Notes: generated from the sequence alone by a model not told the origin. A stretch of DNA of 52,715 bases from Tubiluchus corallicola (GCA_030141605.1 JAQGDQ010000930.1:26922-79636), one strand, 5' to 3'. Positions 23,910 to 52,044 are shown, numbered from the stretch's first letter. A program made the numbers and translations.

Positions 23910-26900
23910 ATTACAGCTATAACATTTTGTAATATTAAACAGCTTAATGCACTTACGGATGTTGTACTGGACAGTGCTGCCCTCTGTGGCCAGCAGGCAG
24001 TTACCTCAACTTACCTGTCAGGTGATTTCATGGTTGACGACTTTAGGTACCTGGCTTTGTGAAATGCTCCTCACACTTGGCCTTGATATATTGGGACTGA
24101 ACACATGTGGTTTATAGATTTGTGGCTTGTTAACTGTAATTGATTTCTGCTGTCTGCAGTCTGTCATTGTTTTTCTAATGGTGCTCTAATGTTTGGGCAA
24201 GGATGTAAGTTGCTTTTATTTAATTTAATAATTTTGGCTGATTTGACTAATTACTGAAATTAACTGTATTAGTGAAATGTTACTTTAAGAGATTTGCTTG
24301 TGTTTGTACTAATTTGAAGTTATTAATTCATAAAATATGCAGCAAGTTATTTATTTACATTTCTATATTTTTAAATAGTTGTAAATATGTTTGAATTTAT
24401 TCGTCGTTACTTTCCATTACTGCACAGCAGTTTAGATTGCACTGACGCATTTGCCTTTAGCAGTGTAAGTTTTTATTAACTAACACTGATTGATCATCTC
24501 TGTAAAGTTTTTATCAGTGATTATCAATGTATTTTAATGGCAAATAATGATTATATATATATATATATTTAACAGAATAAACAACTAATGAACACACTTA
24601 TGTCTGGACTTGATGTTTGGAATGGAGTGTTTGAGCATTCTTGGTCATTCTTGATGAAATGGGTCATGCATGCTACAGATGTAGTTGTGGTTAGTTGTAG
24701 TTAAGACACGTTGCCGAGGTAAACTTAACCTTTGATCTATAGCAACTGCGCACAGCGAAACTGTGAAAGTCTTATTATTATAACAGGGATGTCAGCCTGC
24801 CTTGTCGAACGCCTCTCCGGGAGCTTTGTGCAACGTCGTTCCTAGAAGGTCGAAATTCTCCGCATCACGAACGACCGCTAGCAAGCAGTGACCGCCGGAC
24901 ATCAGGAAAACAAGAAATGGAAAATCAACCCTGAAAGGATAAAGTATAAACCAAGTCAATCAAATTCAAGTAACAGCGTAACAGGTAAAAAAATTCACAG
25001 GTAAAAAGTCACAGGTAAAAAATCATAGGTAAAAAGTAACAAGTAAAAATGTCACAGGTAAAAAGTCACAAAGTTCATGGGTAAAAAAGTCACAGGCAAA
25101 AAAGTCACGGGTAAAAACCCATAAGCGAAAAGTCACAGGTAAAAAGTCATAGGCAAAGAGTCACAGGTAAAAAGACACAGGTAAAAAGCCACAGCTAATA
25201 AGTCACAGGTAAAAAGCCACAGCTAATAAGTCACAGGTAAAAAGACACAGGTAAAAAGCCACAGCTAATAAGTCACAGGTAAAAAGACACAAGTAAAAAG
25301 CCACAGCTAATAAGTCACACGTAAAAAGTCACAGGTAAAAAGCCACAGCTAATAAGTCACAGGTAAAAAGACACAGGTAAAAAGTCAAAGCTAAAAAGTA
25401 ACGGGTAAAAAGTCACAGGTAAAAACAACAGCTAATAAGTCACAGGTAAAAAGACACAGGTAAAAAGTCACAGGTAAAAAGACACAGGTAAAAAGCCACA
25501 GCTAATAAGTCACAGGTAAAAAGACACAGGTAAAAAGCCACAGCTAATAAGTCACAGGTAAAAAGACATAGGTAAAAAGCCACAGCTAATAAGTCACAGG
25601 TAAAAAGACACAAGTAAAAAGCCACAGCTAATAAGTCACACGTAAAAAGTCACAGGTAAAAAGCCACAGCTAATAAGTCACAGGTAAAAAGACACAGGTA
25701 AAAAGTCAAAGCTAAAAAGTAACGGGTAAAAAGTCACAGGTAAAAAGACACAGGTAAAAAGTCAAAGCTAAAAAGTAACAGGTAAAAAGTCACAGGTAAA
25801 AAGTCACAGGTAAAAAGCCACAGGTAAAAAAACACAGGTAAAAAGTCAAAGCTAAAAAGTCACTGGTAAAAAGCCACAGGTAAAAACAACAGCTAAAAAG
25901 TCACTGGTAAAAAGCCACAGGTAAAAACAACAGCTAATAAGTCACAGGTAAAAAGTCACAGGTAAAAACAACAGCTAATAAGTCACTGGTAAAAAGCCAA
26001 GGTAAAAAGTCAAAGCTAAAAAGTCACAGGCTTTTATGGCTTATTTAGTTTCCAAACTTAAATTTTGTCTCATTCAATTTTAATTTATTTCATTTATGCA
26101 TCTTGAAACAGCGTAATAGAGCTTGGTGCTGTATGTTCTACCTTGCTTATTCCCTTCACATATTTTTATATTTTGTAATAGTCATACCTCTGTATTCGAC
26201 CATAATTCGTTCCTAAAAAGTGTTTGAAAACCGATTTGGTTGAGTACCGAATCATTTATTCACGTAAGAAATAATGTAAAAGCAAATAATCCGTTCTCAA
26301 GCACCAAATGAACTGTAAAGTAGTACTAAAATGAAATATAATAATGCAAAAATGTTTATTCGAACAGTAGATGTGATATTATTGATAAGAAAAACATAAT
26401 AGAGTTACTTAGAAAGAAAAACATAATTATTCCTGTATGGAAAAACCTTACGTGTTGGTAGCAGTGTGATGGTATATGTAAGCAAGAGCAGAAACACGTG
26501 TGTGACTACTCTCGGGCGTGGTCGGTTACGCTCGGCTCTACTCGGCTCACTGCACATGTGTTCATCACGTGTTACTCTCGGGCGTGGTCGGTTACGCTCG
26601 GCTCTACTCGGCTCGCCGCGCATGCGTTCATCATGTGCTTGGCGGTTGGTCGAGTACCGAAATTCTGGTCGAAAGCGGAGACAATTTCAGCTCGAATTTT
26701 CTGGTCGAAAACCGATTTGTACGAGTACGGAGACGTTTGAAAACGGAGGTATGCTCTACTGTAATTCAAACTTTTCGTAGAAATCAACTTTCCAAATCAA
26801 CTGAAGCATTAGTCTAAGCGTGAAAAAAATTCATTATGATTATCACTCTTTTTCCATAATGCAAAAATGACGACTCACCTTTCCTGCATTCGAACAGTCA

Positions 26901-29711
26901 ACGCGTGCGCCCGCATGTGGTGTACGGGAATAAATGGGACGCCGGTTTCCCGTACCAACGACTTTGCGTATTCTAGTCCAACTTTTAAAGACAAAGCAAG
27001 ACCGGGTTCCGTTGTACATGCTACGGCATCTAAACGCTGACAAAACGCAAACAAAACAAAAACGTTCATCACGCAACCTGTACGATAATTTTTTAACTTT
27101 AGTTGGACAACTAGAGCCAAATGTGTGTCAGAAACTTAAGTTTACTTACTCAGTATTCTAAAATAAATTTTAACAAAAATTTCTTGAGTTACTTCAGCAG
27201 AATCACAGACTGTCAACCAGGCCGCTCACTTCTTAGATGGGTAACTCCTCTTTTGTGAAAATCACTCCTGCCTTATCAATCTGCCATAATTTGATTAAAA
27301 ACTGCACAGATTTGACACGGAAAACAGCTAAAACAATTGAGATTTGAAACCAATTCAGTTTTGAAAATGATTTCAAATTGAAATTCGCCACATCGTTACC
27401 TAGGGTTCCCACAGATTTTTAAAATAAATTTCCATGACTTTTCCCTGACCAAATATTGATTTGCCATGACCAAGGTAAGCAGAAATTACCAATACACTTA
27501 TTAAAACATTTCTGTGTATGGTTATTCATACATATACTGATATATAATCTGTCGGCACAGTTACAGTAGTGCTAATGAAATTACACTAATCACATTAAAT
27601 AAACTTGTTTAATCCAATCATTAGTTTTGGAACAGAAATTGAATCTGGGAGCCTGAAATTGCAAAATTTTATTTGAACACGAACAATATGTTTGGAAGAA
27701 TCTCAGTTCACGGTGATTATTTTTGCAACTCTTTCCAATTTCCCTGACTTTTCGCCACCATTTTCATCATTTTCCCTGATTTTTTAACAAATTATCTTTT
27801 TCCCTGACTTTTCCATGACTTTCCAGGACAGCCTGCATTTTTCAGGATTTTTCCTGACAGTGGGAACCCTGCTTATTGCATCTGAGAAATACAAGAAGGT
27901 AAAATCGAGCAAATGTTACGCTACTACCAACCTCGACGGGGATATTACTTTGTTTAATAGCAGACTTCACAACATTGTCAATATGTTCTTGATGCAGTCT
28001 CTTAGCAACGGGTGGATTGATTCCTCCTAGTCTAAAAACGATACATTTTATTAACATCGAAATGAAGAGAAAACAGCAATTATTAAAAATATTAGAATTG
28101 GACAGCAGAAAATTATTTTAATTACTCTAAATTTCAATTTATGTTGTATTGTCGTCATACTTTCTGGAGTTTTGTATAGTGCTGCCACCTTCAGGTGTTT
28201 TTGTTAAAATTGTTAGACCTTTCTCTTTACTGGTGTTGCCACCTTCAGGTGTTTTTGTTAAAATTGCTAGATCTTTCTCTTTACTGGTGCTGCCACCTTC
28301 AGGTGTTTTTGTTAAAATTGTTAGATCTTTCTCTTTACTGGTGCTGCCACCTTCAGGTGTTTTTGTTAAAATTGTTAGATCTTTCACATTACTGTTTAAA
28401 TTTTCATTGGCTTCTACAGTCTTTATGAATGCATAATCTCTAAACCTGTTTTCACACCTAAATGGTTTCACCTGTAGTTTTAGTCACTTGGTTTTCCGCT
28501 TTTCAACATGACACTACTTCACTGTTTATGTAGACACTTCAGAATAAAATCTTAAAACTAAATTTCATGTTTTGTGGTTTCTTCAAACCAAGAATATTAT
28601 CTCTGAATATTAAAAATATTCGTAAAAATTGAGTAAATGTAAAGAAAAACTAAGAAATAGCAACGCGGTAAAAAGAAAGCTACGAACTCCATTAAAATTA
28701 TTTGCTTCTAAAGTATAACAAGTTTAAATTGTGGCATAAGTTGATGTTTATCATTTTCAATTCGCTGTTGCAAGAAATATGCTATCTAGAGAATGTAGAA
28801 TAATATTTCTAGAAAGTCTGTATAAGCACTTTAACCATTCAAGTCAAAGCCGTGTTTTATTGCAATACCAAACAGTAACATGTGTGCTCGCAGACCAAAA
28901 TTACCCATAAGTAGGCATAGTTAAAACTGCCAAATGTTTGGTCAAATGTCAGTTTTTTGTTCTTTATAAAAGCCAATGATAAACGTATCGGACTTTTATA
29001 TTCTAGCATCAAATTATCAAAAAAAAGTTCAAAAATACTAAAAATCTAATTTTATAACCCCCATAGCCACTTCTCAGGCGAGAATCTAGAACTGAAATTG
29101 TAAAAAACTCCAATAGTAGCTGGTGGAAGCGGGAATTTTGCTTCAGGTATTTTGTGTTGCCGGGACCAGATCTTCGTCTACAAGAGCCATCTAGTGGATT
29201 AAAATATAACTTCAGTGTGTTCTTGCAAAGTCCATTGCAACCAACATGTGTGGTTGCTAAGTGTTTTGTAGAAATGCGGCAAAAACAATGGCTGACTTTA
29301 ACAGCAATTTTCTCAAGATTATGTTTTTCAGTGTGCAGCCTGCACCTCAACTTCAACATGGATTATCTCAGCTTAGAAATAACATAGAGCGATGAACTTG
29401 GTATCAAAATGATCCTCATGAAATGAAGATTCAGGATTTGTGAATAACTAGAAAAGCTTAAATGCCGGCCTAACTGCAAGTTTTAACTAAATGGGACAAA
29501 CATACCGAACAGTTGTTTCCTCCTGCGAGTATAAAGCTTCTCCGAAAATTTTCCCAGATTCATCGACGACGGCTGCTCCTGTGTCGTTGCAGCTAGTTTC
29601 AATGCCCAAGACTACTAGGCCTCGCTGCGGGGCACATCCAAGAATACTACAGCGTCTGCACAGAAGTGGCACCCCCCGTGAAATCAGCTTGTAAAAATGA
29701 GGCATAGACAT
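16092..29711 (-). CDS. OSGEPL1: OSGEPL1, mitochondrial tRNA t6A37 threonylcarbamoyltransferase, nine exons, complete
   Basis: Kae1/TsaD/Qri7 family enzyme. It transfers the threonylcarbamoyl group from TC-AMP to A37 of mitochondrial tRNAs that read ANN codons. Coding exons in order: 29711-29506, 28031-27932, 27036-26879, 24930-24801, 23480-23270, 20650-20499, 20158-20028, 17059-16988, 16194-16092. All phases agree; total 1263 bp, 420 aa plus stop, against 414 aa in human. Visible features: a basic, presumably mitochondrial leader (residues 1-31); [11 protein letters not shown] (34-44); metal-binding HHMRAH (141-146); SGGH (166-169); SGGVACN (322-328); and DNGIMIAW (356-363), which supplies the metal-binding Asp. 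No frameshift or missing catalytic residue. Start chosen at the first Met before the leader; another in-frame Met is two codons on. The intron after exon 4 appears to be GC-AG. Introns hold satellites, SINEs and MITEs. Confidence 0.95.
16332..16480. mobile_element. Fragment of hAT-like MITE (CAGGGTTCCCA family)
   Basis: Begins cagggttcccaaggtcagg and continues with gtcagggaaaaag and atcagggaaat words, the inner part of the element seen in full at 27401-27871. It lies in the last OSGEPL1 intron. Confidence 0.7.
16766..16951. mobile_element. Tigger-like MITE, right half only
   Basis: Matches the right part of the elements at 52195-52700 and, inverted, 26179-26761 (aacctaatcggttttcaaac, ggaacgaattatggtcga). 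It ends ...ggtactactg next to a (TA)n run. It lies about 36 bp downstream of the OSGEPL1 exon 8 donor. Confidence 0.75.
16988..17059 (-). CDS. OSGEPL1: OSGEPL1 exon 8, 72 bp
   Basis: Found by homology and phase: acceptor ttctag|G completes Trp, then [19 protein letters not shown] follows, in the place of human NGIERLRAGLGILHDIEGI. Donor AA|gtaagt. It is too short to stand out as an open frame. Confidence 0.92.
17608..18029. repeat. (CT)n microsatellite blocks with two 60-bp spacer copies
   Basis: Three long CT runs. The sequence agtttaaacataatttat through ttgaacaacatgatttagga occurs twice (17663-17719 and 17831-17888), so the spacer and CT run were duplicated as one unit. Located in OSGEPL1 intron 7. 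Confidence 0.95.
18174..18500. repeat. Dispersed repeat A, copy 2
   Basis: Matches 2861-3170 across its length. On its right side (18530-18605) the minus strand carries a tRNA-like stretch, so the family may be a tRNA-headed SINE. Confidence 0.75.
18530..18605 (-). other. tRNA-like sequence (possible SINE head)
   Basis: The minus strand reads ctggagtaattctcagcac, resembling a tRNA D-arm and A box, then a B-box match GGTTCAAGTCC. Acceptor stem pairing is not seen. Not a functional tRNA gene. Confidence 0.35.
18747..19432. repeat. 47/48-bp minisatellite (about 14 units)
   Basis: Units contain aacctaagttggcatagtta and ctacgtcgtggtgcttgc. A 48-bp form fills the left half and a 47-bp form (gcttcaaactag) the right half. 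It lies in OSGEPL1 intron 7 and borders a segment duplicated from intron 1. Confidence 0.95.
19436..19975. repeat. Segment shared by OSGEPL1 introns 7 and 1, copy in intron 7
   Basis: About 540 bp matching 28937-29474 in the same orientation (ttctagcatcaaattatca, cagatcttcgtc, agcgatgaacttggtatcaa). It ends about 50 bp from the exon 7 donor. Confidence 0.9.
20028..20158 (-). CDS. OSGEPL1: OSGEPL1 exon 7, SGGVA and DNG motifs
   Basis: Acceptor ttatttcag|GTG. Encodes [14 protein letters not shown] and [15 protein letters not shown]. Donor CTG|gtaagc splits the Trp codon (phase 2). Confidence 0.95.
20499..20650 (-). CDS. OSGEPL1: OSGEPL1 exon 6
   Basis: Acceptor gactag|GA completes a Gly codon. 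Encodes [17 protein letters not shown] to LLPKEGKTL. Donor TTG|gtacgt, phase 0. Confidence 0.9.
20749..21263. mobile_element. hAT-type MITE 3, 515 bp, different family
   Basis: Left end CAGGGGTGGCTCGTG, right end TACGAGCCACTA with the outermost bases shortened. Perfect 8-bp target duplication GTACTAGG (20741-20748 and 21264-21271). No transposase. Located in OSGEPL1 intron 5. Confidence 0.9.
21272..21933. other. Intron sequence, nothing recognised
   Basis: AT-rich part of OSGEPL1 intron 5 with no recognised gene or repeat. Confidence 0.35.
21934..22206 (+). mobile_element. tRNA-derived SINE
   Basis: The head resembles a tRNA with A box ttagtctagtgg (21941-21952) and B box gagttcgagcc (21984-21994). 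An unrelated body follows (gactttaaaaatggtacc to agccgactttaaataaag), then an (ATT)n tail. This is the standard Pol III SINE layout. The anticodon arm is imperfect, so this is not a tRNA gene. Confidence 0.82.
22250..22475. repeat. Degenerate DNA-transposon-like fragment
   Basis: Repeated words cccttatatgcgag, cccttatatccaag and cccttataagcgac resemble ends of Tigger/mariner MITEs. No clean inverted repeats or target duplication found. Confidence 0.4.
22612..22712. mobile_element. Decayed hAT MITE end
   Basis: Matches the inner right part of the CAGGGGTGTGCAAATT family (cattgtaataagattaccgc, gggaaagtttaac, ataatttccacacctctg). Confidence 0.6.
22726..23200 (-). mobile_element. 5S rRNA-headed SINE (SINE3-type), full length
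   Basis: 475-bp element on the minus strand with a perfect 13-bp target duplication GTTCTAGTCCATT (22713-22725 and 23201-23213). Its 5' end (23200-23084) is a diverged 5S rRNA. The body follows (gtaaaccttccaaatcagg to gacagaaggatgcc) with a short tail. The duplication encloses both head and body, so they moved together. Two truncated copies lie at 14098 and 14451. It overlaps the first bases of OSGEPL1 intron 5. Confidence 0.9.
23084..23200 (-). pseudogene. 5S rRNA-derived sequence (SINE head)
   Basis: The plus strand reads aagcctacaccacctggtat, then aggcggtcacccatccaa, then ctaaccaggct, the reverse complement of the 3' two-thirds of 5S rRNA. The remainder (gataagacgaga) is more diverged. 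Length 117 bp against about 120. Not expected to be a functional rRNA gene. Confidence 0.88.
23270..23480 (-). CDS. OSGEPL1: OSGEPL1 exon 5
   Basis: Acceptor tttccag|GTG. Encodes [13 protein letters not shown], then a less conserved stretch, then [10 protein letters not shown]. Donor CACG|gtaatt, phase 1. Confidence 0.92.
23629..23909. repeat. (CT)n microsatellite with CCCTCC interruptions
   Basis: About 280 bp of CT repeats with regularly spaced ccctccct interruptions, starting about 150 bp from the acceptor of OSGEPL1 exon 5 (a purine tract on the gene strand). Confidence 0.97.
23910..24800. other. Intron sequence, no feature except a short (TA)n
   Basis: OSGEPL1 intron 4 between the CT tract and the GC donor. 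A short (TA)n lies at 24552-24569. Nothing else recognised. Confidence 0.4.
24801..24930 (-). CDS. OSGEPL1: OSGEPL1 exon 4, SGGH motif, GC donor
   Basis: Acceptor cctttcag|G. Encodes [15 protein letters not shown] to GEAFDK. The homology with human stops exactly at AAG|gcaggc. Reading on gives AG and then a stop, and no usable GT lies nearby, so a GC-AG intron is the simplest solution. Confidence 0.92.
24966..26030. repeat. 14-bp minisatellite with 42-bp higher-order unit
   Basis: Units of the type gtcacaggtaaaaa, with variants gccacagctaataa and gacacaggtaaaaa. They combine into a repeated three-unit block, which is itself duplicated (about 25200-25420 and 25490-25720). The array ends about 35 bp from the acceptor of OSGEPL1 exon 4. 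Confidence 0.95.
26179..26761. mobile_element. Tigger/pogo-like MITE A
   Basis: Ends gtcatacctctgtattcgac and gaaaacggaggtatgctctactg, followed by TA. Inner parts match, inverted, the element at 52195-52700. An internal 60-bp segment (actctcgggcgtggtcggtt) is duplicated. No transposase. Located in OSGEPL1 intron 3. Confidence 0.82.
26879..27036 (-). CDS. OSGEPL1: OSGEPL1 exon 3, metal-binding HxxxH
   Basis: Acceptor tttgtcag|CGT. Encodes [20 protein letters not shown] and [14 protein letters not shown]. Donor AAAG|gtgagt, phase 2. Confidence 0.94.
27040..27400. other. OSGEPL1 intron 2 sequence, nothing recognised
   Basis: No gene, RNA or repeat recognised between exon 3 and the MITE at 27401. 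Confidence 0.35.
27401..27871. mobile_element. hAT-like MITE of the AGGGTTCCCAC family
   Basis: Inverted ends TAGGGTTCCCAC and gtGGGAACCCTG, with inner repeats of cctgacttttcc and catgactt. Total 471 bp. No clean 8-bp target duplication was found. Located in OSGEPL1 intron 2. Confidence 0.8.
27932..28031 (-). CDS. OSGEPL1: OSGEPL1 exon 2
   Basis: Acceptor tttttag|A completes an Arg codon. Encodes [16 protein letters not shown] to NIPVE. Donor GAG|gttggt, phase 0. A hAT-like MITE lies 60 bp downstream in the intron, and a 54-bp minisatellite lies about 150 bp upstream of the acceptor. Confidence 0.93.
28180..28396. repeat. 54-bp minisatellite (4 units)
   Basis: Four units beginning tgctgccaccttcaggtg and ending ctttctctttactgg. 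The unit is 18 codons with no stop, so both strands stay open across it; there is no sign of a real gene. It lies about 150 bp from the acceptor of OSGEPL1 exon 2. Confidence 0.95.
28397..28880. other. OSGEPL1 intron 1 sequence, nothing recognised
   Basis: AT-rich, no recognised feature. Confidence 0.35.
28881..29474. repeat. Segment shared by OSGEPL1 introns 1 and 7, copy in intron 1
   Basis: 28937-29474 matches 19436-19975. The preceding 55 bases (gctcgcagaccaaaattacc, aggcatagttaaaactgcc) resemble a single unit of the 47/48-bp minisatellite that is amplified next to the other copy. Confidence 0.88.
29506..29711 (-). CDS. OSGEPL1: OSGEPL1 exon 1
   Basis: Leader peptide plus the N-terminal [17 protein letters not shown] motif. 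Ends CG|gtatgt (phase 2). An acceptor-like tttccgtag on the minus strand 16 bases before the ATG suggests an upstream 5' UTR exon joined at about 29727. Confidence 0.92.
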
Positions 29712-29888
29712 TGCGGTGCCGTGTAATCTACGGAAACAAATAGTGAGAAGTGAGAAAAATGCAAACAGTAAGCACATTGGCAAAGATGTTCCATATTGCT
29801 GAAGTAAAATACACCAGTTAATTAATGCACCTCGGAAAATGGCATTATTTACTCTCAAGCCAACCCTAAAAAGTAACAGGGTTATCTC

Positions 29889-29962
29889 ACAGAGAGGAGA
29901 AGGAGAGGGAACGAAAGAGAGAGGGTGAGGGAGCTGGAGAGAGAAAGACACAGAGAGAGATC
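29889..29962. repeat. GA-rich purine tract near the OSGEPL1 5' end
   Basis: About 75 bases of gagagag-type sequence 180 bp upstream of the OSGEPL1 start codon. It may lie in the promoter region; no function can be assigned. Confidence 0.6.
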
Positions 29963-30642
29963 ATTTCATGCATTTCTAATTCTGTTTTTGTTTCTCAAAT
30001 TTATCATTAATCTGGGAAGCAAATAATTGTCCATGAAATCAACTAAAAGCTAGCTGCACCATAGCTCAAAATGATGGAACGTGTAAAACATTGAAAGGCA
30101 AAATAATAAAAAGTTACTTCAAGAAACGATTGCTACTTCACGCCATTAGTTTTTCGCCGTTTACCAGTTGTTATCAATATTGATGTGGTTACTTTGCAGT
30201 AATAAAAACCAAGCATGGTAGAATACTTAAACAAGCAAGATGCAAAACCTTCTTAACTACCTGCGGTCAATTAACAATTACAGCAGAATTAACTACATTT
30301 GTTTACCACTCAAATTTTTAGAAGAACAAAAATTTGCGTTAAACGAGTAACAAATAGACATAGCATAGAACATTTATTTTCTCCAATTAGTTTTACAGCA
30401 AAAGTTTGTTAAACATTAAGCAATTATAAGCATGGAGCAGAAAAAAAATAGAAAAAATAGCAAATAGAAAAAATAATATTACATTTTGGTAGCCAATGAT
30501 CTCCTAGTAAGCCGCCATTGAAAAATAAAAAAACAATAAATTAACAATATTGCTCAAAGAAATGAAAACAATGATCACCCCATCAATTTTTGAATGTGTA
30601 GCTTACTGTTCAATGATGTGTAATTTTGTTAGCAATAAAGAA

Positions 30643-30691
<49 letters not shown>

Positions 30692-31128
30692 GTTGTTGTT
30701 GTTGTTAAGATTAAGATAAATTTTAAACTGCTAATGAGAAAATAAATTGAATTGAATTGAATTGTTGTTGTTTTTGTTGTTGTTGTTGTTATTATTATTA
30801 CTATTATTATTATAACACAAAGTAGTTGCAGAAGTAATGATTTAATAGTGTTAAAGCATCTATGCTGAGATAGATTAAGCTAAATGAACCAGTAAAAAAG
30901 CAGAGAAGGTGCCTTTTATATTGACCAGATGCATAACTTGGCTCAATCAGAACTTACATTAACCGTGAAAGAGGTTTCCAACGCAATATTACTAATTATG
31001 AGATTGAAATTATATGACAATTCAAGACTACCAAATTGCCAATTCAAAACTTGCAAGACATAAAATTTGCCAAATTTGACCGAATGACACACCACAGAAT
31101 TGTGCTTTACTAATAGTGATGATTATGG

Positions 31129-31181
<53 letters not shown>

Positions 31182-32937
31182 CACCGAGATCTGAATCTAT
31201 ACAAAGATTGCCAGCACCTGCTGTCCAGTACCCAGCATCAGTTCCTCAACCAGCCAATAATGACTAGGTCTGCGAATATTATGCGTATAAATAACGTCAA
31301 AATGAGAAGGAATTGAAATATAAGTTTGATAGCAACTCATTTGCTTTTCTGCGAAGAACAAAGAGACTGGGCAACAGACTATCTAAGCAGTTATTCTACA
31401 TCCAGCTTTCAGGTTATTTAGAATTGCTTTAACCAGTATGAATAGAAATGGAGAAAGGAGGTTTCCTCGCTTAATGTTGACACTGCTCAATTGCTATCAC
31501 TACACACCATTAGTTCTCCACAATGCTGTTGTCGTTTTGAGAAAAATATATAATAAAATCACTAACCACTTCAAGATCTTTCATCCTAAGTTCACTGTCC
31601 CACGTAATCATTTATATCAATCAGTATTGGTCTTTCGACGCTCCGCTTCATTATTGTTGTTGTTATTATTATTTTTTTTTGTTGTTAGTATTAATCGTAG
31701 TAGAATTTTAATTGTTGTTGGCTTGCTGCTGTTGTTTTGCTTGAGATTGTTGTCCTTGTTCGCAACTTGAAATTTAGTGAAATCGACGTATTACGATTGC
31801 TTGCGCCTGGTGCCAACATGAAGTCTCAAATCGGCGCCAAGGCTAAGTCGTAATCGCTGCAGGGGTTTTTTGTGTTTTGAGGGCAGATTTTTTTATCTAT
31901 CTAAAGTTTTGACCGCGTCAAAGTACTATCAACATACTTATAATGTAAATGTTGAGATTTATGGATGTATTTTCTTGCAATCTGAAGCTATTTTGGATTT
32001 TTCAAAAACCTTACCATCTAACCAGGAAGTGTCATAACTTATTCTGACCTATTTAATTCAAGGTGCAAAATGTTTTTAGTTATTCTAATTTTTTCTTGTA
32101 TTATAATATTGCAGTACCTTTATTTTTTTAAGATTCGAGATTGGTTCATGACATAGTTAATGATTTTCATGATTTAGTTAATTAATATGATGTGCTAATT
32201 GCTGAGATGCCGTATTAGTAAACCTGTCTTTATTGACTCCAATTTTTGGACTTGACGCTTTTACATTTACACAATTTTGTTATATTAGACGATAGTTGCA
32301 AAACTCAGCACGTTTCAAAATTGGCCTAGATTGGACTGTAACCAATTCTGGCAAAGCAGGAGACTAGATGACCCTATGGTCCTTCCCTGCCCTGCTCCAT
32401 GGTTATAATTATACTTGATACTTAAAAAAACTTTTGATGTTAAACTACTTGGAGAAAATATATGTACTATGTCTAAAGAAAAGCATTCCAAATGTTGACA
32501 ACGATGAAAGAAAGAATAATTCTGATATCAGTTCGACAACTTTGCTTGAATAAATTCGTGTGATACTCCCTCAAAACTGTCTGATTGAATGAATTTCGTA
32601 CCTTCTGGGCGTAAGCTTATTTCTGAACAAAATCCTATGCTTGGACTGGCCACAGAAATTTTTTTGTCTTACCTCATGAACTTAAAGACGGAATTTTTTC
32701 AAAGTTTTGTAAATGTTTAACAAAAGCTGAATCATGAAATATTTAAAATCAGTTGAACAGATACTGTACCTCTCATTTCAAAGCTGTTCAGTTGTGACGT
32801 AATGCATATGTTCGAGAGCTAATGTTTGAGCACCGCAGTAAATTTGAATTTTGAATTTTTATCTGAAAACTTGTCTAGTTTTAGGGCAACACATTGAATA
32901 TCTTACAGTAGCACCAAACTTCAATTTTTGGTTTCAC
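29963..32937. other. Spacer between divergent genes; microsatellites only
   Basis: AT-rich spacer between OSGEPL1 (leftward) and the zinc-finger gene (rightward). It contains (ATT)n at 30648-30692, ATT/GTT runs at 30765-30815 and (TA)n at 31130-31177. Short frames at 31116 and 31438 show no domain. No gene recognised. Confidence 0.5.
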
Positions 32938-33175
32938 AAACACGTGCAAACAGTCGTGGAATATTTTTACTGTTGAAAATTATGTTAGTTTGTGATGTCT
33001 GCAATAGTTGGGCTGACCTGTAGTTAATTAAGTTTTTAACCTATAGTTTAATTATCAGAAATACTTTTGCAGTATTAGTCGAATTAAAATGTATACTCTT
33101 TATGGGACTACAAAATGGGTTTGTATATGCAAAATCATCCTGTCTTCTCTTAAATTAAACATTATAGTTTTTGGT
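32938..33175 (+). repeat. Segment shared with zinc-finger intron 4, upstream copy
   Basis: Matches 40965-41185 in the same orientation (gttagtttgtgatgtc, aattatcagaaatactttt, gcagtatta). It ends about 100 bp before the first zinc-finger coding exon. Confidence 0.8.
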
Positions 33176-33274
33176 ATTGTTTGATAACACTTGCAATAAT
33201 CTCGTTGTTATTTGCATATTACTGTTAGGACTTGGACAACTAGCTGGTGCCATCTATTGCCCACTTTTTGGGTC

Positions 33275-51442
<18,168 letters not shown>

Positions 51443-51516
51443 GTAAGATTGAAATTTTGACTACTTGTTTCGTGTTACAGTGTTGCCAGTTGGTGTAATT
51501 TAAAAAAAGAGCTTTT

Positions 51517-51985
51517 CATTGTTCCCTCGATACTTCTCGGTTCGTTTATCGCGGACTCGCTGTTTCGAGGGGTTTTCGAAAATATTAATGTAAAATATTT
51601 ATCGCGGCATTTTCGCTGTTTCGCGGGTTTTTGCGGTACTACGTCTAAAGTATTTTTGCACATGCGTAGTACGTATTGTACAGTAATGTATAGATCTGAT
51701 GAATTTTGCATAAAAAAAATCACAAAATGTATTAAAATATATTAAAAATAATAATTGTAACATACATGAATATTATAAATCATAAAAATTGCCATTTACA
51801 GTAAATAGTGTATTTACTCGGCGGATGAATGCTCACCAAAAACGAAATGTAGTACTTGCGCCCGCTTGAGATGCTACTTGCCGACGTGAAACTACTAAAA
51901 TAAGTATAGCGTCCCTACTTCGCGGAAATTCAGTTATCGCTGGTGGGCCTGGAACTGAACACCCGCGATGAGTGAGGGAACACTG
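51517..51985. mobile_element. Tigger/mariner-like MITE, 469 bp
   Basis: Inverted ends CATTGTTCCCTCGATACTTC and gagtGAGGGAACACTG, with TA after the right end; inner words ttcgctgtttcgcggg are typical of such elements. No transposase. Located in the zinc-finger intron after exon 6. Confidence 0.8.
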
Positions 51986-52044
51986 TATGCTGTCACATGT
52001 ACACAACACTAGCTCTGATCATCGTAATTAAAGGAAACCGCCTG

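Noticed and set aside
29487-29951. Upstream extension of OSGEPL1 exon 1 to a Met at about 29951
   Set aside because: The extra 80 residues have no homology, an acceptor-like site lies just before the Met at 29711, and the shorter start gives the family's length and a plausible leader.
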